Source of the DNA: JBBAFB01 sp041655595
Lineage (GTDB): Bacteria > Bacillota > DULZ01
DNA length: 14,041 bases
Reading direction: 5' to 3'
Assembly: GCA_041655595.1 (NCBI GenBank)
Contig: JBBAFB010000051.1
Location: 1-14,041 of the forward strand
Position 1 is the stretch's first letter. The number at the start of each line of letters is the position of its first letter. Both the position numbers and the translations under genes were made by a program. The notes beneath the pieces were generated by a model. That model saw only the letters and a program-made list of their open reading frames with translations. It was not told where the DNA came from and searched no databases. Positions 7,852 through 13,029 of this stretch are shown one piece after another.

Positions 7852-8151
7852 TCATTGTTCCAGCGCATGACATTGACGACAATAATTGTGTTCCGGGTGA
7901 GGGGTTTTCGGTGCTTTTCCTACTTCCCCGTCACGATGGCAAGCTAAGCATTGCGCCCTATCATCTATTTCATGAGGAATCATTGGCGGAAAACCGTCTA
8001 AATCATAGCTTGGTCTTTCCCCCTCAGTAATCACCGGAGAGGGTGGTGCAGGTGACTGAGTATCGCAAGCACTTAGTACAAAAGTGGCAAGGAATAATAA
8101 CAATAAAAGATAGATGGGCATCAAATACCTCAATCGTTTTCGAACCCTCAT
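7852..8151 (-). CDS. napB: Short NapB-like diheme cytochrome c lipoprotein
   Basis: 99-residue protein with a basic N-terminus, a long hydrophobic stretch (about 10-26) and lipobox LSAC (C29), hence an exported lipoprotein. Two haem c sites: C68-C71-H72 (CLACH) and C91-C94-H95 (CRQCH). The segment GFPPMIPH (53-60) before the first haem and TPHPEH (83-88) before the second match NapB, where these histidines supply distal haem ligands. NapB hands electrons to NapA. Classical NapB precursors are about 150 residues; this one keeps little beyond the haem core and lacks the usual C-terminal tail. GGAGG lies 9 bp upstream of the ATG. It stands between the NapF-like gene and napA, which supports the assignment. 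Symbol given by family resemblance and context. Confidence 0.82.
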   Translation of the reverse strand: MRVRKRLRYLMPIYLLLLLFLATFVLSACDTQSPAPPSPVITEGERPSYDLDGFPPMIPHEIDDRAQCLACHRDGEVGKAPKTPHPEHNYCRQCHALEQ

Positions 8152-8178
8152 CTTTTCACTCCTCCCTTACTAACCGTT

Positions 8179-8529
8179 TCAATCATTTGGTATAAACATT
8201 TTAAGGGGAGATTCAGGGATAACAATAGCTGGGATGGGAGCCAAGCACACTAAAATACACTTGCCGCAGCCATTGCACTTTTCGCTGTTTACCTTGGGAT
8301 AGCGATAGTCTGTCAGCTCTATGGCCTTAGGGATAGCGGGACAAGCACTATAACAGCCGGTACAAATTTGCCCCCAATAAGCTAAACATTTTTCCTTATT
8401 AATTTTTGCTATCCCTGCTTCGGCAAGATTCACCGCCCCAGGCGGAATGAATGCGCTGCCTAAATACTTCAAGTCTTCAGCAAATAAAGACAAAAGCTTT
8501 CTTCTCCCAACCGACTTTTCTGCTGACAT
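8179..8529 (-). CDS. napF: NapF/NapG-like small ferredoxin (two 4Fe-4S clusters)
   Basis: 116-residue protein with two cluster motifs: C48-x7-C56-x2-C59-x3-C63 and C85-x2-C88-x2-C91-x3-C95. The unusual first spacing, and the text between the motifs, closely parallel the last two clusters of the NapG half of the fusion protein in this operon, so it looks like a half-NapG. The N-terminal GRRKLLSLF followed by FIPPGAV recalls the start of NapF; it has paired arginines but no hydrophobic signal core, so a cytoplasmic location is likely. In Escherichia coli, NapF is cytoplasmic and contacts the NapA precursor during maturation; a similar role, or electron transfer, is inferred. The ribosome site GGGAGGGG begins at the stop codon of the napD gene. 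The choice between napF and a napG paralogue is uncertain. Confidence 0.72.
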   Translation of the reverse strand: MSAEKSVGRRKLLSLFAEDLKYLGSAFIPPGAVNLAEAGIAKINKEKCLAYWGQICTGCYSACPAIPKAIELTDYRYPKVNSEKCNGCGKCILVCLAPIPAIVIPESPLKMFIPND

Positions 8530-8540
8530 AAAACCCCTCC

Positions 8541-8783
8541 CTATAGAGTGGCTTCCCCACTTTCCTGAAGATAAACCGGGTAAACTCCAAGGACTCCCGG
8601 TAGAACCTTTAGCTCCTTTTCCAAGACCTGGTGGGCTTCTTTAAAGCTATGGCTTTCCAGCAGAAAGATCACTTGCCCCTCAACAAAAGTTACCGGCTCC
8701 AATCCTTCTATCTTTCCGGCAGCAGCGATCAATTGCTGTTCACTGCCCGGATTGCAATGAATTACTAAACTAGAAATGACCAT
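8541..8783 (-). CDS. napD: NapD, Tat-signal chaperone for NapA
   Basis: 80-residue cytoplasmic protein with the ferredoxin-like fold pattern of NapD: opening strand VISSLVIHCNPGSEQQLIAA, the G-x-V-I-F-L-LES strand (about 36-44), a helix FKEAHQVLEKEL and closing LPGVLGVYPVYL. NapD binds the twin-arginine signal peptide of NapA and holds back export until the molybdenum cofactor is loaded. GAGGTG lies six bases before the ATG. It precedes the ferredoxin gene by 11 bp and is three genes ahead of napA, whose Tat signal is the expected partner. Length is normal for the family (about 80-110). Confidence 0.9.
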   Translation of the reverse strand: MVISSLVIHCNPGSEQQLIAAAGKIEGLEPVTFVEGQVIFLLESHSFKEAHQVLEKELKVLPGVLGVYPVYLQESGEATL

Positions 8784-8852
8784 TCTTGCACCTCACCATT
8801 ATGCCTTGATAAGCTTCCACTCTCTAGCAACTCTCAAGTTCGATCTTAAGTT

Positions 8853-8881
8853 GGTTGGCTGGTACGATTGTCCAGCCAACC
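8853..8881 (-). repeat. Perfect 10-bp intercistronic hairpin between the HAO-like cytochrome gene and napD
   Basis: GGTTGGCTGG (8853-8862) and CCAGCCAACC (8872-8881) form a perfect stem with a 9-nt loop, 24 bp after the cytochrome stop (8906) and 69 bp before napD. The minus-strand sequence after the stem is AACTTAAG, not a T-run, so this is probably an RNA-stabilising or processing hairpin, or a leaky attenuator, separating the cytochrome pair from the nap genes. Confidence 0.6.
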
Positions 8882-8905
8882 TTTCTACAAAATACAACAC
8901 TGAAC

Positions 8906-10132
8906 CTATTTCAGACTATCCAATTCGCGACCGGTTTCTCTTTCGTATTTATACTTCGGTAGCGGATCCACGGAAACACCGGTAGCTTCTTTTAAAGCAT
9001 GCTCCAGTCTCAGTCTATTGGCCTCATTTTCTATATCCTGATAGTACTGCCACAAGCTGGCAGCGCCGTGCCAGTGTGCGTAGTCAGGCGCAAAATGCTG
9101 GGCACCTTTGATGGTAGTCGCTTCCGCATACTTAAAGAGTTCAAACATGACGCTTTCGATTTGGCTGACATGGCTGTAGCCCAAAGTTTTGGCATTCAGT
9201 AAGGGAATACCTTCCTGATTTAGAAGTGAACCGTAGGTAGGTTCAAGAATGCCGTCTCTGTATAGATCTTGAATAATCTTTCTGGCTGCGTTCACAATAC
9301 GCAGGGTTTCTTTCTTAACCTGCTCCACATTATCTCTAGAATCATTTACGAATTCCTGGCTATGGCATTTGAGACAATTATCCCAAAGCATTTGCCTGCC
9401 GGCTTCCTCATATTCATCCTTCAACTGGATGATCAAGTGATTGTTGCTGGGATCGGTATGACAGGTAATACAAGTCGGTTCACCGGTAACCATTGCTACT
9501 TGATGGTGTACGCTGGACTCATAGGCTTCCCTTTGGGGGTGATCCGGTCCCATATGGCAGTTTTCACAGCCATTAACTAAGCTTCCCGTAACCTGTTGGC
9601 CCTTCGTAGCCAGTTTTTCTGACTTGGGCACAGTAGAGTTATGTGCGTTGTGACAGCAAGTGCAGTTATTATCAATTTTGGTATGGCAAGCGTCACAGCC
9701 TTGGGTTTTCATTGCCGGCCATGCATCTAACAGTTTATATCTGGCGTTACCTTGGGAATAATTGGTTGCCACCACATGTCTTGTTTGTGAATAGCCTTCC
9801 AATTGCTCCTCGTGACAAGCACCGCAGGTTTCCATGGGAACCTTTTGAAAGTTACCATATACCAGGTCTTCATCCTGCAATATTTCGGTGCCGTGACAAC
9901 TGGCGCAGCTCACACCGTTTTGACCGTGGGGGCTGTCTTTCCAAATTTGGTATTTCATCGGCATTTTATCTTTGTAATAATTTTCAAAAGCAATCACATC
10001 TGCCTTAGTAGCACCTTCGGGTATCTCCAGCTTCGCACTGGTAGAGGATGTCCCGATCAGGACAAGCCCGCCAACTACTAAGACGATTACTACAGCCCAG
10101 AGGACTATATTCTTTTTACTTTTTCCACTCAC
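8906..10132 (-). CDS. Heptaheme cytochrome c of the hydroxylamine oxidoreductase (HAO) family
   Basis: 408-residue extracytoplasmic cytochrome anchored by an N-terminal hydrophobic segment (about 9-27). Seven CXXCH haem c sites start at C76, C103, C146, C157, C189, C221 and C253. The order and the text around them follow HAO: CTCCHNAH matches the HAO CDNCHTRH site, CENCHMGPDHPQ...YESSVHH matches the [22 protein letters not shown] region, and CLKCHSQEF matches CTQCHSERF, with a helical C-terminal half. The first haem of classical octaheme HAO has no counterpart. There is no CXXCK site, so it is not NrfA. HAO relatives in nitrate-respiring Campylobacterota, partnered by NapC/NrfH-type proteins, are thought to act reductively on nitrite or hydroxylamine; the same is inferred here. 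GTG start with AGGAGG ten bases upstream, overlapping the tetraheme gene by 4 bp (GTGA). Confidence 0.87.
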   Translation of the reverse strand: MSGKSKKNIVLWAVVIVLVVGGLVLIGTSSTSAKLEIPEGATKADVIAFENYYKDKMPMKYQIWKDSPHGQNGVSCASCHGTEILQDEDLVYGNFQKVPMETCGACHEEQLEGYSQTRHVVATNYSQGNARYKLLDAWPAMKTQGCDACHTKIDNNCTCCHNAHNSTVPKSEKLATKGQQVTGSLVNGCENCHMGPDHPQREAYESSVHHQVAMVTGEPTCITCHTDPSNNHLIIQLKDEYEEAGRQMLWDNCLKCHSQEFVNDSRDNVEQVKKETLRIVNAARKIIQDLYRDGILEPTYGSLLNQEGIPLLNAKTLGYSHVSQIESVMFELFKYAEATTIKGAQHFAPDYAHWHGAASLWQYYQDIENEANRLRLEHALKEATGVSVDPLPKYKYERETGRELDSLK

Positions 10133-10677
10133 CTTTTGTCTCCCTCCTCGGTTTTAGTCTGGGGACGATGCCCTACCCTCTTATGGCAGGAAACGCATGA
10201 TGCCGTGCCAACGGCGGTAGAATGGGCCAGCTGTTGCGTTTCATTTTTAGGCAATATTTTATTTATATCATGACACTCCAGGCAGTTATCATCATTGATT
10301 GCTGCCCTTGCCCTTACCTTCAAATTAGGCTTCATCAGTTCCCATTCAAAAGCACTAGGCTTAACAAAATAATGCACATATGGCTCCTTTAACTTACCCA
10401 CTTTAGCCACTAATGTTTGGGCATATCCCATAGGGAGATGGCAATCCTTACATTCTGCCACAATCCCCAGCTCATTTTGGCCATGAGTTGAGGCCTCCCA
10501 AGTGGCAACTACCTCGTCCATCTCATGGCACGCCCCGCAAAAACTAGTCTGCGAGGTGAAATTGCTAGCCCCGCTGACAAACAAAAGTGCGGCTAAAGCT
10601 AAGGCTAGAGGCAAAAGCCATTTTAATTTCTTCTCTTCGCCAATGGTTACTTTTTCTTTGCTGGTTGCCGTCGTCAC
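10129..10677 (-). CDS. NrfH/NapC-family tetraheme quinol dehydrogenase
   Basis: 182-residue membrane cytochrome: cytoplasmic N-terminus, one membrane anchor (about 20-36) and an external domain with four CXXCH sites beginning at C47, C76, C132 and C161. CGACHEM (47-53) carries the methionine that ligates haem 1 in NrfH, and H170 in VGHRP is a likely distal ligand. Members of this family oxidise menaquinol and pass electrons to a dedicated periplasmic partner. The 4-bp stop/start overlap with the heptaheme gene makes that protein the likely partner, though it could also feed NapA. GTG start at 10677 with GGAGG seven bases upstream. It is the first gene of the operon. NrfH-like length (150-180) instead of NapC-like (about 200) supports the NrfH side. 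Confidence 0.88.
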   Translation of the reverse strand: MTTATSKEKVTIGEEKKLKWLLPLALALAALLFVSGASNFTSQTSFCGACHEMDEVVATWEASTHGQNELGIVAECKDCHLPMGYAQTLVAKVGKLKEPYVHYFVKPSAFEWELMKPNLKVRARAAINDDNCLECHDINKILPKNETQQLAHSTAVGTASCVSCHKRVGHRPQTKTEEGDKR

Positions 10678-10780
10678 TACCTATCCTCCCTTCACGAAAA
10701 ACATTACTTTACCGTCGGTTCTCTGTTTCACCCTTAGCCCTGTCCTATACAATCCCTCCCCATCAAAAGATTCTTCACTG

Positions 10781-10794
10781 GTTAAAATTTTAAC
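10781..10794. promoter_or_regulatory. Perfect 14-bp palindrome, candidate operator
   Basis: GTTAAAATTTTAAC is its own reverse complement. It lies about 104 bp upstream of the first gene of the nap/hao operon, next to the phased repeats. A dimeric repressor or activator site is possible. It contains a TAAAAT that could be the -10 box, so a protein bound here would block the promoter. It does not match the FNR (TTGAT-N4-ATCAA) or CRP consensus. Confidence 0.4.
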
Positions 10795-10800
10795 AAACAC

Positions 10801-10855
10801 TTTTTAGTAGAACTTTGCTAGTACTTTAATGAACAATTAAGAAATAATTAACAAA
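10801..10855 (-). repeat. 11-bp phased direct repeats, candidate OmpR/PhoB-type activator sites
   Basis: Minus-strand units in strict 11-bp register: TTTGTTAATTA (10855-10845), TTTCTTAATTG (10844-10834), TTCATTAAAGT (10833-10823), then weaker ACTAGCAAAGT and TCTACTAAAAA down to 10801. The first three share TT-x-x-TTAA at fixed positions. Tandem half-sites with one-turn spacing are typical of OmpR/PhoB-family regulators, and one is encoded at 1434-2138. A-tracts in helical phase would also bend the DNA. Confidence 0.5.
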
Positions 10856-10881
10856 TTATTACTCCAAGAACGAAAACAATT

Positions 10882-10960
10882 AGCCCACAAGAGAATCCCG
10901 GCGGATTCCTTCCGGACAGCGGCAAGAAGAAAACACGCCCTGCCCTCCTTCATGTGGGCT
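10882..10960 (-). repeat. 79-bp inverted-repeat element able to fold as a three-way junction RNA
   Basis: Eight-base arms AGCCCACA (10882-10889) and TGTGGGCT (10953-10960) enclose two further hairpins: GAATCC/GGATTC with a 4-nt loop (10893-10908) and a bulged 9-bp stem, GGACAG-c-GGC (10914-10923) with GCC-CTGCCC (10937-10945), around a 13-nt loop. One pair of the second stem is G-U on the minus-strand RNA but A-C on the plus, favouring the minus strand if it is RNA. It starts only 5 bp after the T-run of the htrA terminator. It is GC-rich within A/T-rich surroundings. It could be a small dispersed (MITE/REP-like) repeat or a cis-acting RNA; I do not recognise a known riboswitch class. Confidence 0.5.
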
Positions 10961-10965
10961 GAAAT

Positions 10966-10991
10966 AAAAAAAGCCCCCCGACAGAGGGGCT
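10966..10991 (-). terminator. Rho-independent terminator of htrA
   Basis: AGCCCC (10972-10977) pairs with GGGGCT (10986-10991) around an 8-nt loop; on the minus strand this is followed by seven T (10972-10966). It lies 35 bp after the htrA stop and isolates htrA from the nap/hao operon. Confidence 0.9.
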
Positions 10992-11025
10992 GTGAACAAA
11001 AATATCTCGTTAGTTGGTTCCCGGC

Positions 11026-12177
11026 TTAGGAACCGGGCATTTCTCCCAGGGTTAACTCAAAATCCAGGGCTTTGCCCTTACGTACTACCCTGATGGCGAT
11101 TTGATCCCCCACCTTTTGTTTTTTGAGAGCCTCTTGCAGATCGCCGGCAGTTTTAATATTGCTTCCGCCGATCTGAACTATTATATCCTCAACCTGTATG
11201 CCGACCTTTTCCGCAGGGCCGCCGGGCACAATGCCTCCAACAAAAATGCCCTCCGGTAGGTCATACCATTGTGCCATCTGAGAGGTAATCTCCTGATAAT
11301 CATAAATACCTATAAAGGGTCTGGAAACATAGCCTTTATTCAACAACTCCTGCACAATGGGCTTCACGCTATTAATTGGAATGGCAAAGCCAATTCCCTC
11401 CACGCCGACTTCTCTTACCTTGACGCTGTTGATTCCTATGACCTCTCCACGACCATTTACTAACGCCCCCCCGCTATTGCCCGGGTTAATGGCCGCATCA
11501 GTTTGAATAACATTTAAGGTAATCTCCTGATTAGCACCGCTACTGACGCTGATTTGTCTGTTAAGAGCACTGATGACACCCTGGGTTACGGAACGATCAA
11601 AATCCGTACCTAGGGGGCTACCGATAGCAATGGCTAACTCCCCGATTCTTAGCTGGTCCGAATCCCCAAAAAGCGCCTCCTCAAGATTCTTGCCGTTAAT
11701 TTGGACAACGGCCAAATCTGTTTGCGCATCCCCACCAATTAATTTTCCCTCATATTTTTCCGTACCCTTAACTATTACCTCGATACGGTCCGCTCCGCTG
11801 ATCACATGAAAATTAGTAACAATGTAGCCATTTTTGCCGTCAAAAATAACTCCGGAGCCAGAGGAAGGAACTACCCTTCTAAAAAAACTGGATTGCTGAT
11901 AGTTAACAATACTGACCACGGCGGGACTGACCTTTTCCGCAATAACCGAGCCGGGAGAAACTAAGTGCTCTAAATCCTGGGGCCAATCCCAGGGGCGCGG
12001 CTCCCCCCGATCCGCATTCGGCCCGGGTACTGCCGGAGGAAGCGGATAAGAATCTCCTAAAATCGCCGGGGCAACAAAAACTGAGACCACTCCGCCCAGC
12101 AAAGCACTGACCAACATTAATATAAAAATAACGAAAAATCCCGGCCCCCTTGGGGTTTGTCTTTCAAAATAGCTCAT
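11026..12177 (-). CDS. htrA: HtrA/DegP-type membrane-anchored serine protease with PDZ domain
   Basis: 383-residue protein quality-control protease facing the cell exterior. In order: short cytoplasmic tail, membrane anchor (about 14-36), proline-rich linker (about 43-70), trypsin-like domain (about 78-275) with catalytic H124 (TNFHV), D154 (QTDLAV) and S235 (GNSGGAL), and one PDZ domain (about 285-376). The single PDZ and uncleaved anchor are standard for Firmicute HtrA/YycK. ATG with AGGAGG six bases upstream. It has its own promoter (12329-12301) and terminator. In many Firmicutes htrA is close to rlmH; here about 10.5 kb of respiratory genes lie between them. Confidence 0.96.
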   Translation of the reverse strand: MSYFERQTPRGPGFFVIFILMLVSALLGGVVSVFVAPAILGDSYPLPPAVPGPNADRGEPRPWDWPQDLEHLVSPGSVIAEKVSPAVVSIVNYQQSSFFRRVVPSSGSGVIFDGKNGYIVTNFHVISGADRIEVIVKGTEKYEGKLIGGDAQTDLAVVQINGKNLEEALFGDSDQLRIGELAIAIGSPLGTDFDRSVTQGVISALNRQISVSSGANQEITLNVIQTDAAINPGNSGGALVNGRGEVIGINSVKVREVGVEGIGFAIPINSVKPIVQELLNKGYVSRPFIGIYDYQEITSQMAQWYDLPEGIFVGGIVPGGPAEKVGIQVEDIIVQIGGSNIKTAGDLQEALKKQKVGDQIAIRVVRKGKALDFELTLGEMPGS

Positions 12178-12300
12178 ATTAATCCTCCTTATATTAAAAT
12201 ATCCATCTCTGGAAAGCCGGTATTACATCCGGCCGGGTTAACTCTCCCACTGTTTGCATTTGTAAAAATATATTCTTGAAAAAAAACCACTTTCCTGCTT

Positions 12301-12329
12301 TTTATAGATCTTGTTTTTACCCATCTCAA
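12301..12329 (-). promoter_or_regulatory. Predicted sigma-A promoter of htrA
   Basis: On the minus strand TTGAGA (12329-12324), a 17-bp spacer and TATAAA (12306-12301) each match the consensus at five of six positions. A start near 12294 would give a leader of about 117 nt containing a small GCCGG/CCGGC hairpin near 12217-12234. No CtsR- or CssR-like operator was recognised. Confidence 0.65.
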
Positions 12330-12417
12330 AATATTTTGCCATAACTGCCGTTTAATTATTAAAACCCGGGGCAATTTTTTTAAACCTTCCAGGGCTGGTA
12401 CAAAAAACCTGATTTTA

Positions 12418-12426
12418 TGGTACAAT
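12418..12426 (+). promoter_or_regulatory. Predicted extended -10 promoter of the YbaK-family gene
   Basis: TGGTACAAT gives a TG-N extension and a five-of-six -10 box, 47 bp upstream of the ATG at 12473. The -35 region is weak, as is common with extended -10 promoters. It diverges from the htrA promoter about 90 bp away. Confidence 0.5.
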
Positions 12427-12472
12427 GGTAAAAACAAAAATCATGTAATGATTTTGCAAAGCGGAGGTCAAA

Positions 12473-12949
12473 ATGGGAACTGATAGAGTAAGGGAGTTTT
12501 TTAAAAGTAGAGGTTTAGATTATGAAGTCAAGGAATTTGAGGCCAGTACAGCAACAGTGGAACTGGCGGCTGCCGCCCTGGGAGTTAGTCCGGGGGAAAT
12601 AGCTAAAACTATGGCTTTTCAACTTAAGGAAGAGCCCATTTTAATAGTGGCTAAGGGAACAGCCAGAATTGATAATCGAAAATTTAAAGATAATTTTAAA
12701 CAAAGAGCTAAAATGATGAGTCCCGAAGCCGTCCTGGAGGCCACGGGCTTTCCGGTGGGAGGGGTTTGCCCCTTCGATTCGACACAAATCAAGGTTTATT
12801 TAGATGTTTCCTTGCAGGAATTTGACCATGTTTTTCCCGCAGCCGGAACGCCGAATTCCACAGTAAAAATTACTCCCCAGGCTTTGGCGGAAATTGTGCA
12901 GGGAATTTGGATAGATGTCAGCGTTCAGGAGGCAAACAGCCAAGGGTAA
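12473..12949 (+). CDS. YbaK/EbsC-family aminoacyl-tRNA deacylase
   Basis: 158-residue cytoplasmic protein of the YbaK/ProX editing superfamily, which hydrolyses mischarged aminoacyl-tRNA in trans (for YbaK itself, Cys-tRNA(Pro)). Visible family features: GEIAKTMAF with the lysine (K45) that aligns with the key YbaK lysine, ILIVAKGTARIDNRKF in place of the usual V-x-x-GD-x-R-x-D segment, TGFPVGGVCPF (91-101) and AAGTPNSTVKITPQAL near 123-138. The GD of the family motif is GT here. GGAGG lies six bases before the ATG. It is the only plus-strand gene, monocistronic, with its own promoter and a shared terminator. Substrate specificity cannot be read from sequence. Confidence 0.9.
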   Translation: MGTDRVREFFKSRGLDYEVKEFEASTATVELAAAALGVSPGEIAKTMAFQLKEEPILIVAKGTARIDNRKFKDNFKQRAKMMSPEAVLEATGFPVGGVCPFDSTQIKVYLDVSLQEFDHVFPAAGTPNSTVKITPQALAEIVQGIWIDVSVQEANSQG

Positions 12950-12969
12950 CCGCAAATAGCTTTGACACA

Positions 12970-13028
12970 AAAAACCTTGCTATGATAGAGCAGTTACACT
13001 GCGTAAGGTATCAACCGGCAAGGTTTTT
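12970..13028. terminator. Bidirectional terminator between the convergent YbaK-family and peptidase genes
   Basis: AAAAACCTTGC (12970-12980) pairs perfectly with GCAAGGTTTTT (13018-13028), giving a T-run after the stem on both strands. The 37-nt interior contains a second hairpin GCAGT-TAC-ACTGC (12990-13002). It is 20 bp after the plus-strand stop; its right arm ends 2 bp before the minus-strand stop codon, so it serves both genes. Confidence 0.82.
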
Positions 13029-13029
13029 A

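Larger units (their letters stand above)
10678..10965 (-). promoter_or_regulatory. Non-coding control region of the nap/hao operon
   Basis: Between the htrA terminator and the tetraheme cytochrome GTG there is no credible gene. The stretch holds, in minus-strand order, the 79-bp structured element (10960-10882), A/T-rich 11-bp repeats (10855-10801), a perfect palindrome (10794-10781) and about 100 nt of purine-rich leader. A TAAAAT inside the palindrome (10792-10787) could be a -10 box; no good -35 lies 16-18 bp upstream, which would suit an activator-dependent promoter. The start site cannot be fixed by reading. Confidence 0.5.

Noticed and set aside
8853..8881. Intercistronic hairpin as a rho-independent terminator
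   Set aside because: On the minus strand the stem is followed by AACTTAAG with no T-run; on the plus strand there is no upstream gene to terminate.
8906..10132. Annotation of the multiheme cytochrome as NrfA nitrite reductase
   Set aside because: NrfA has five haems, usually with a CXXCK catalytic site. This protein has seven CXXCH sites and HAO-type spacing and text around haems 5, 6 and 8.
10678..10780. Purine-rich nap leader as a molybdenum-cofactor or cobalamin riboswitch
   Set aside because: Short resemblances (GGGTGAAAC, ACCGACGGTAAAG) do not extend to the conserved core or stems of either class.
10838..10954. 38-codon minus-strand ORF starting within the 79-bp element (MKEGRACF...)
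   Set aside because: It has no ribosome binding site, starts inside an inverted-repeat arm, and its coding look comes from the structured GC-rich block. It could be a by-product of a dispersed repeat.
12189..12437. 82-codon minus-strand ORF in the htrA upstream region
   Set aside because: TTG start without a ribosome site, no family resemblance, and it covers the predicted htrA promoter.
12962..12986. TTGACA and TATGAT on the plus strand as a promoter for a small RNA
   Set aside because: The spacer is only 13 bp, too short for sigma-A, and both boxes lie in or beside the arm of the bidirectional terminator.
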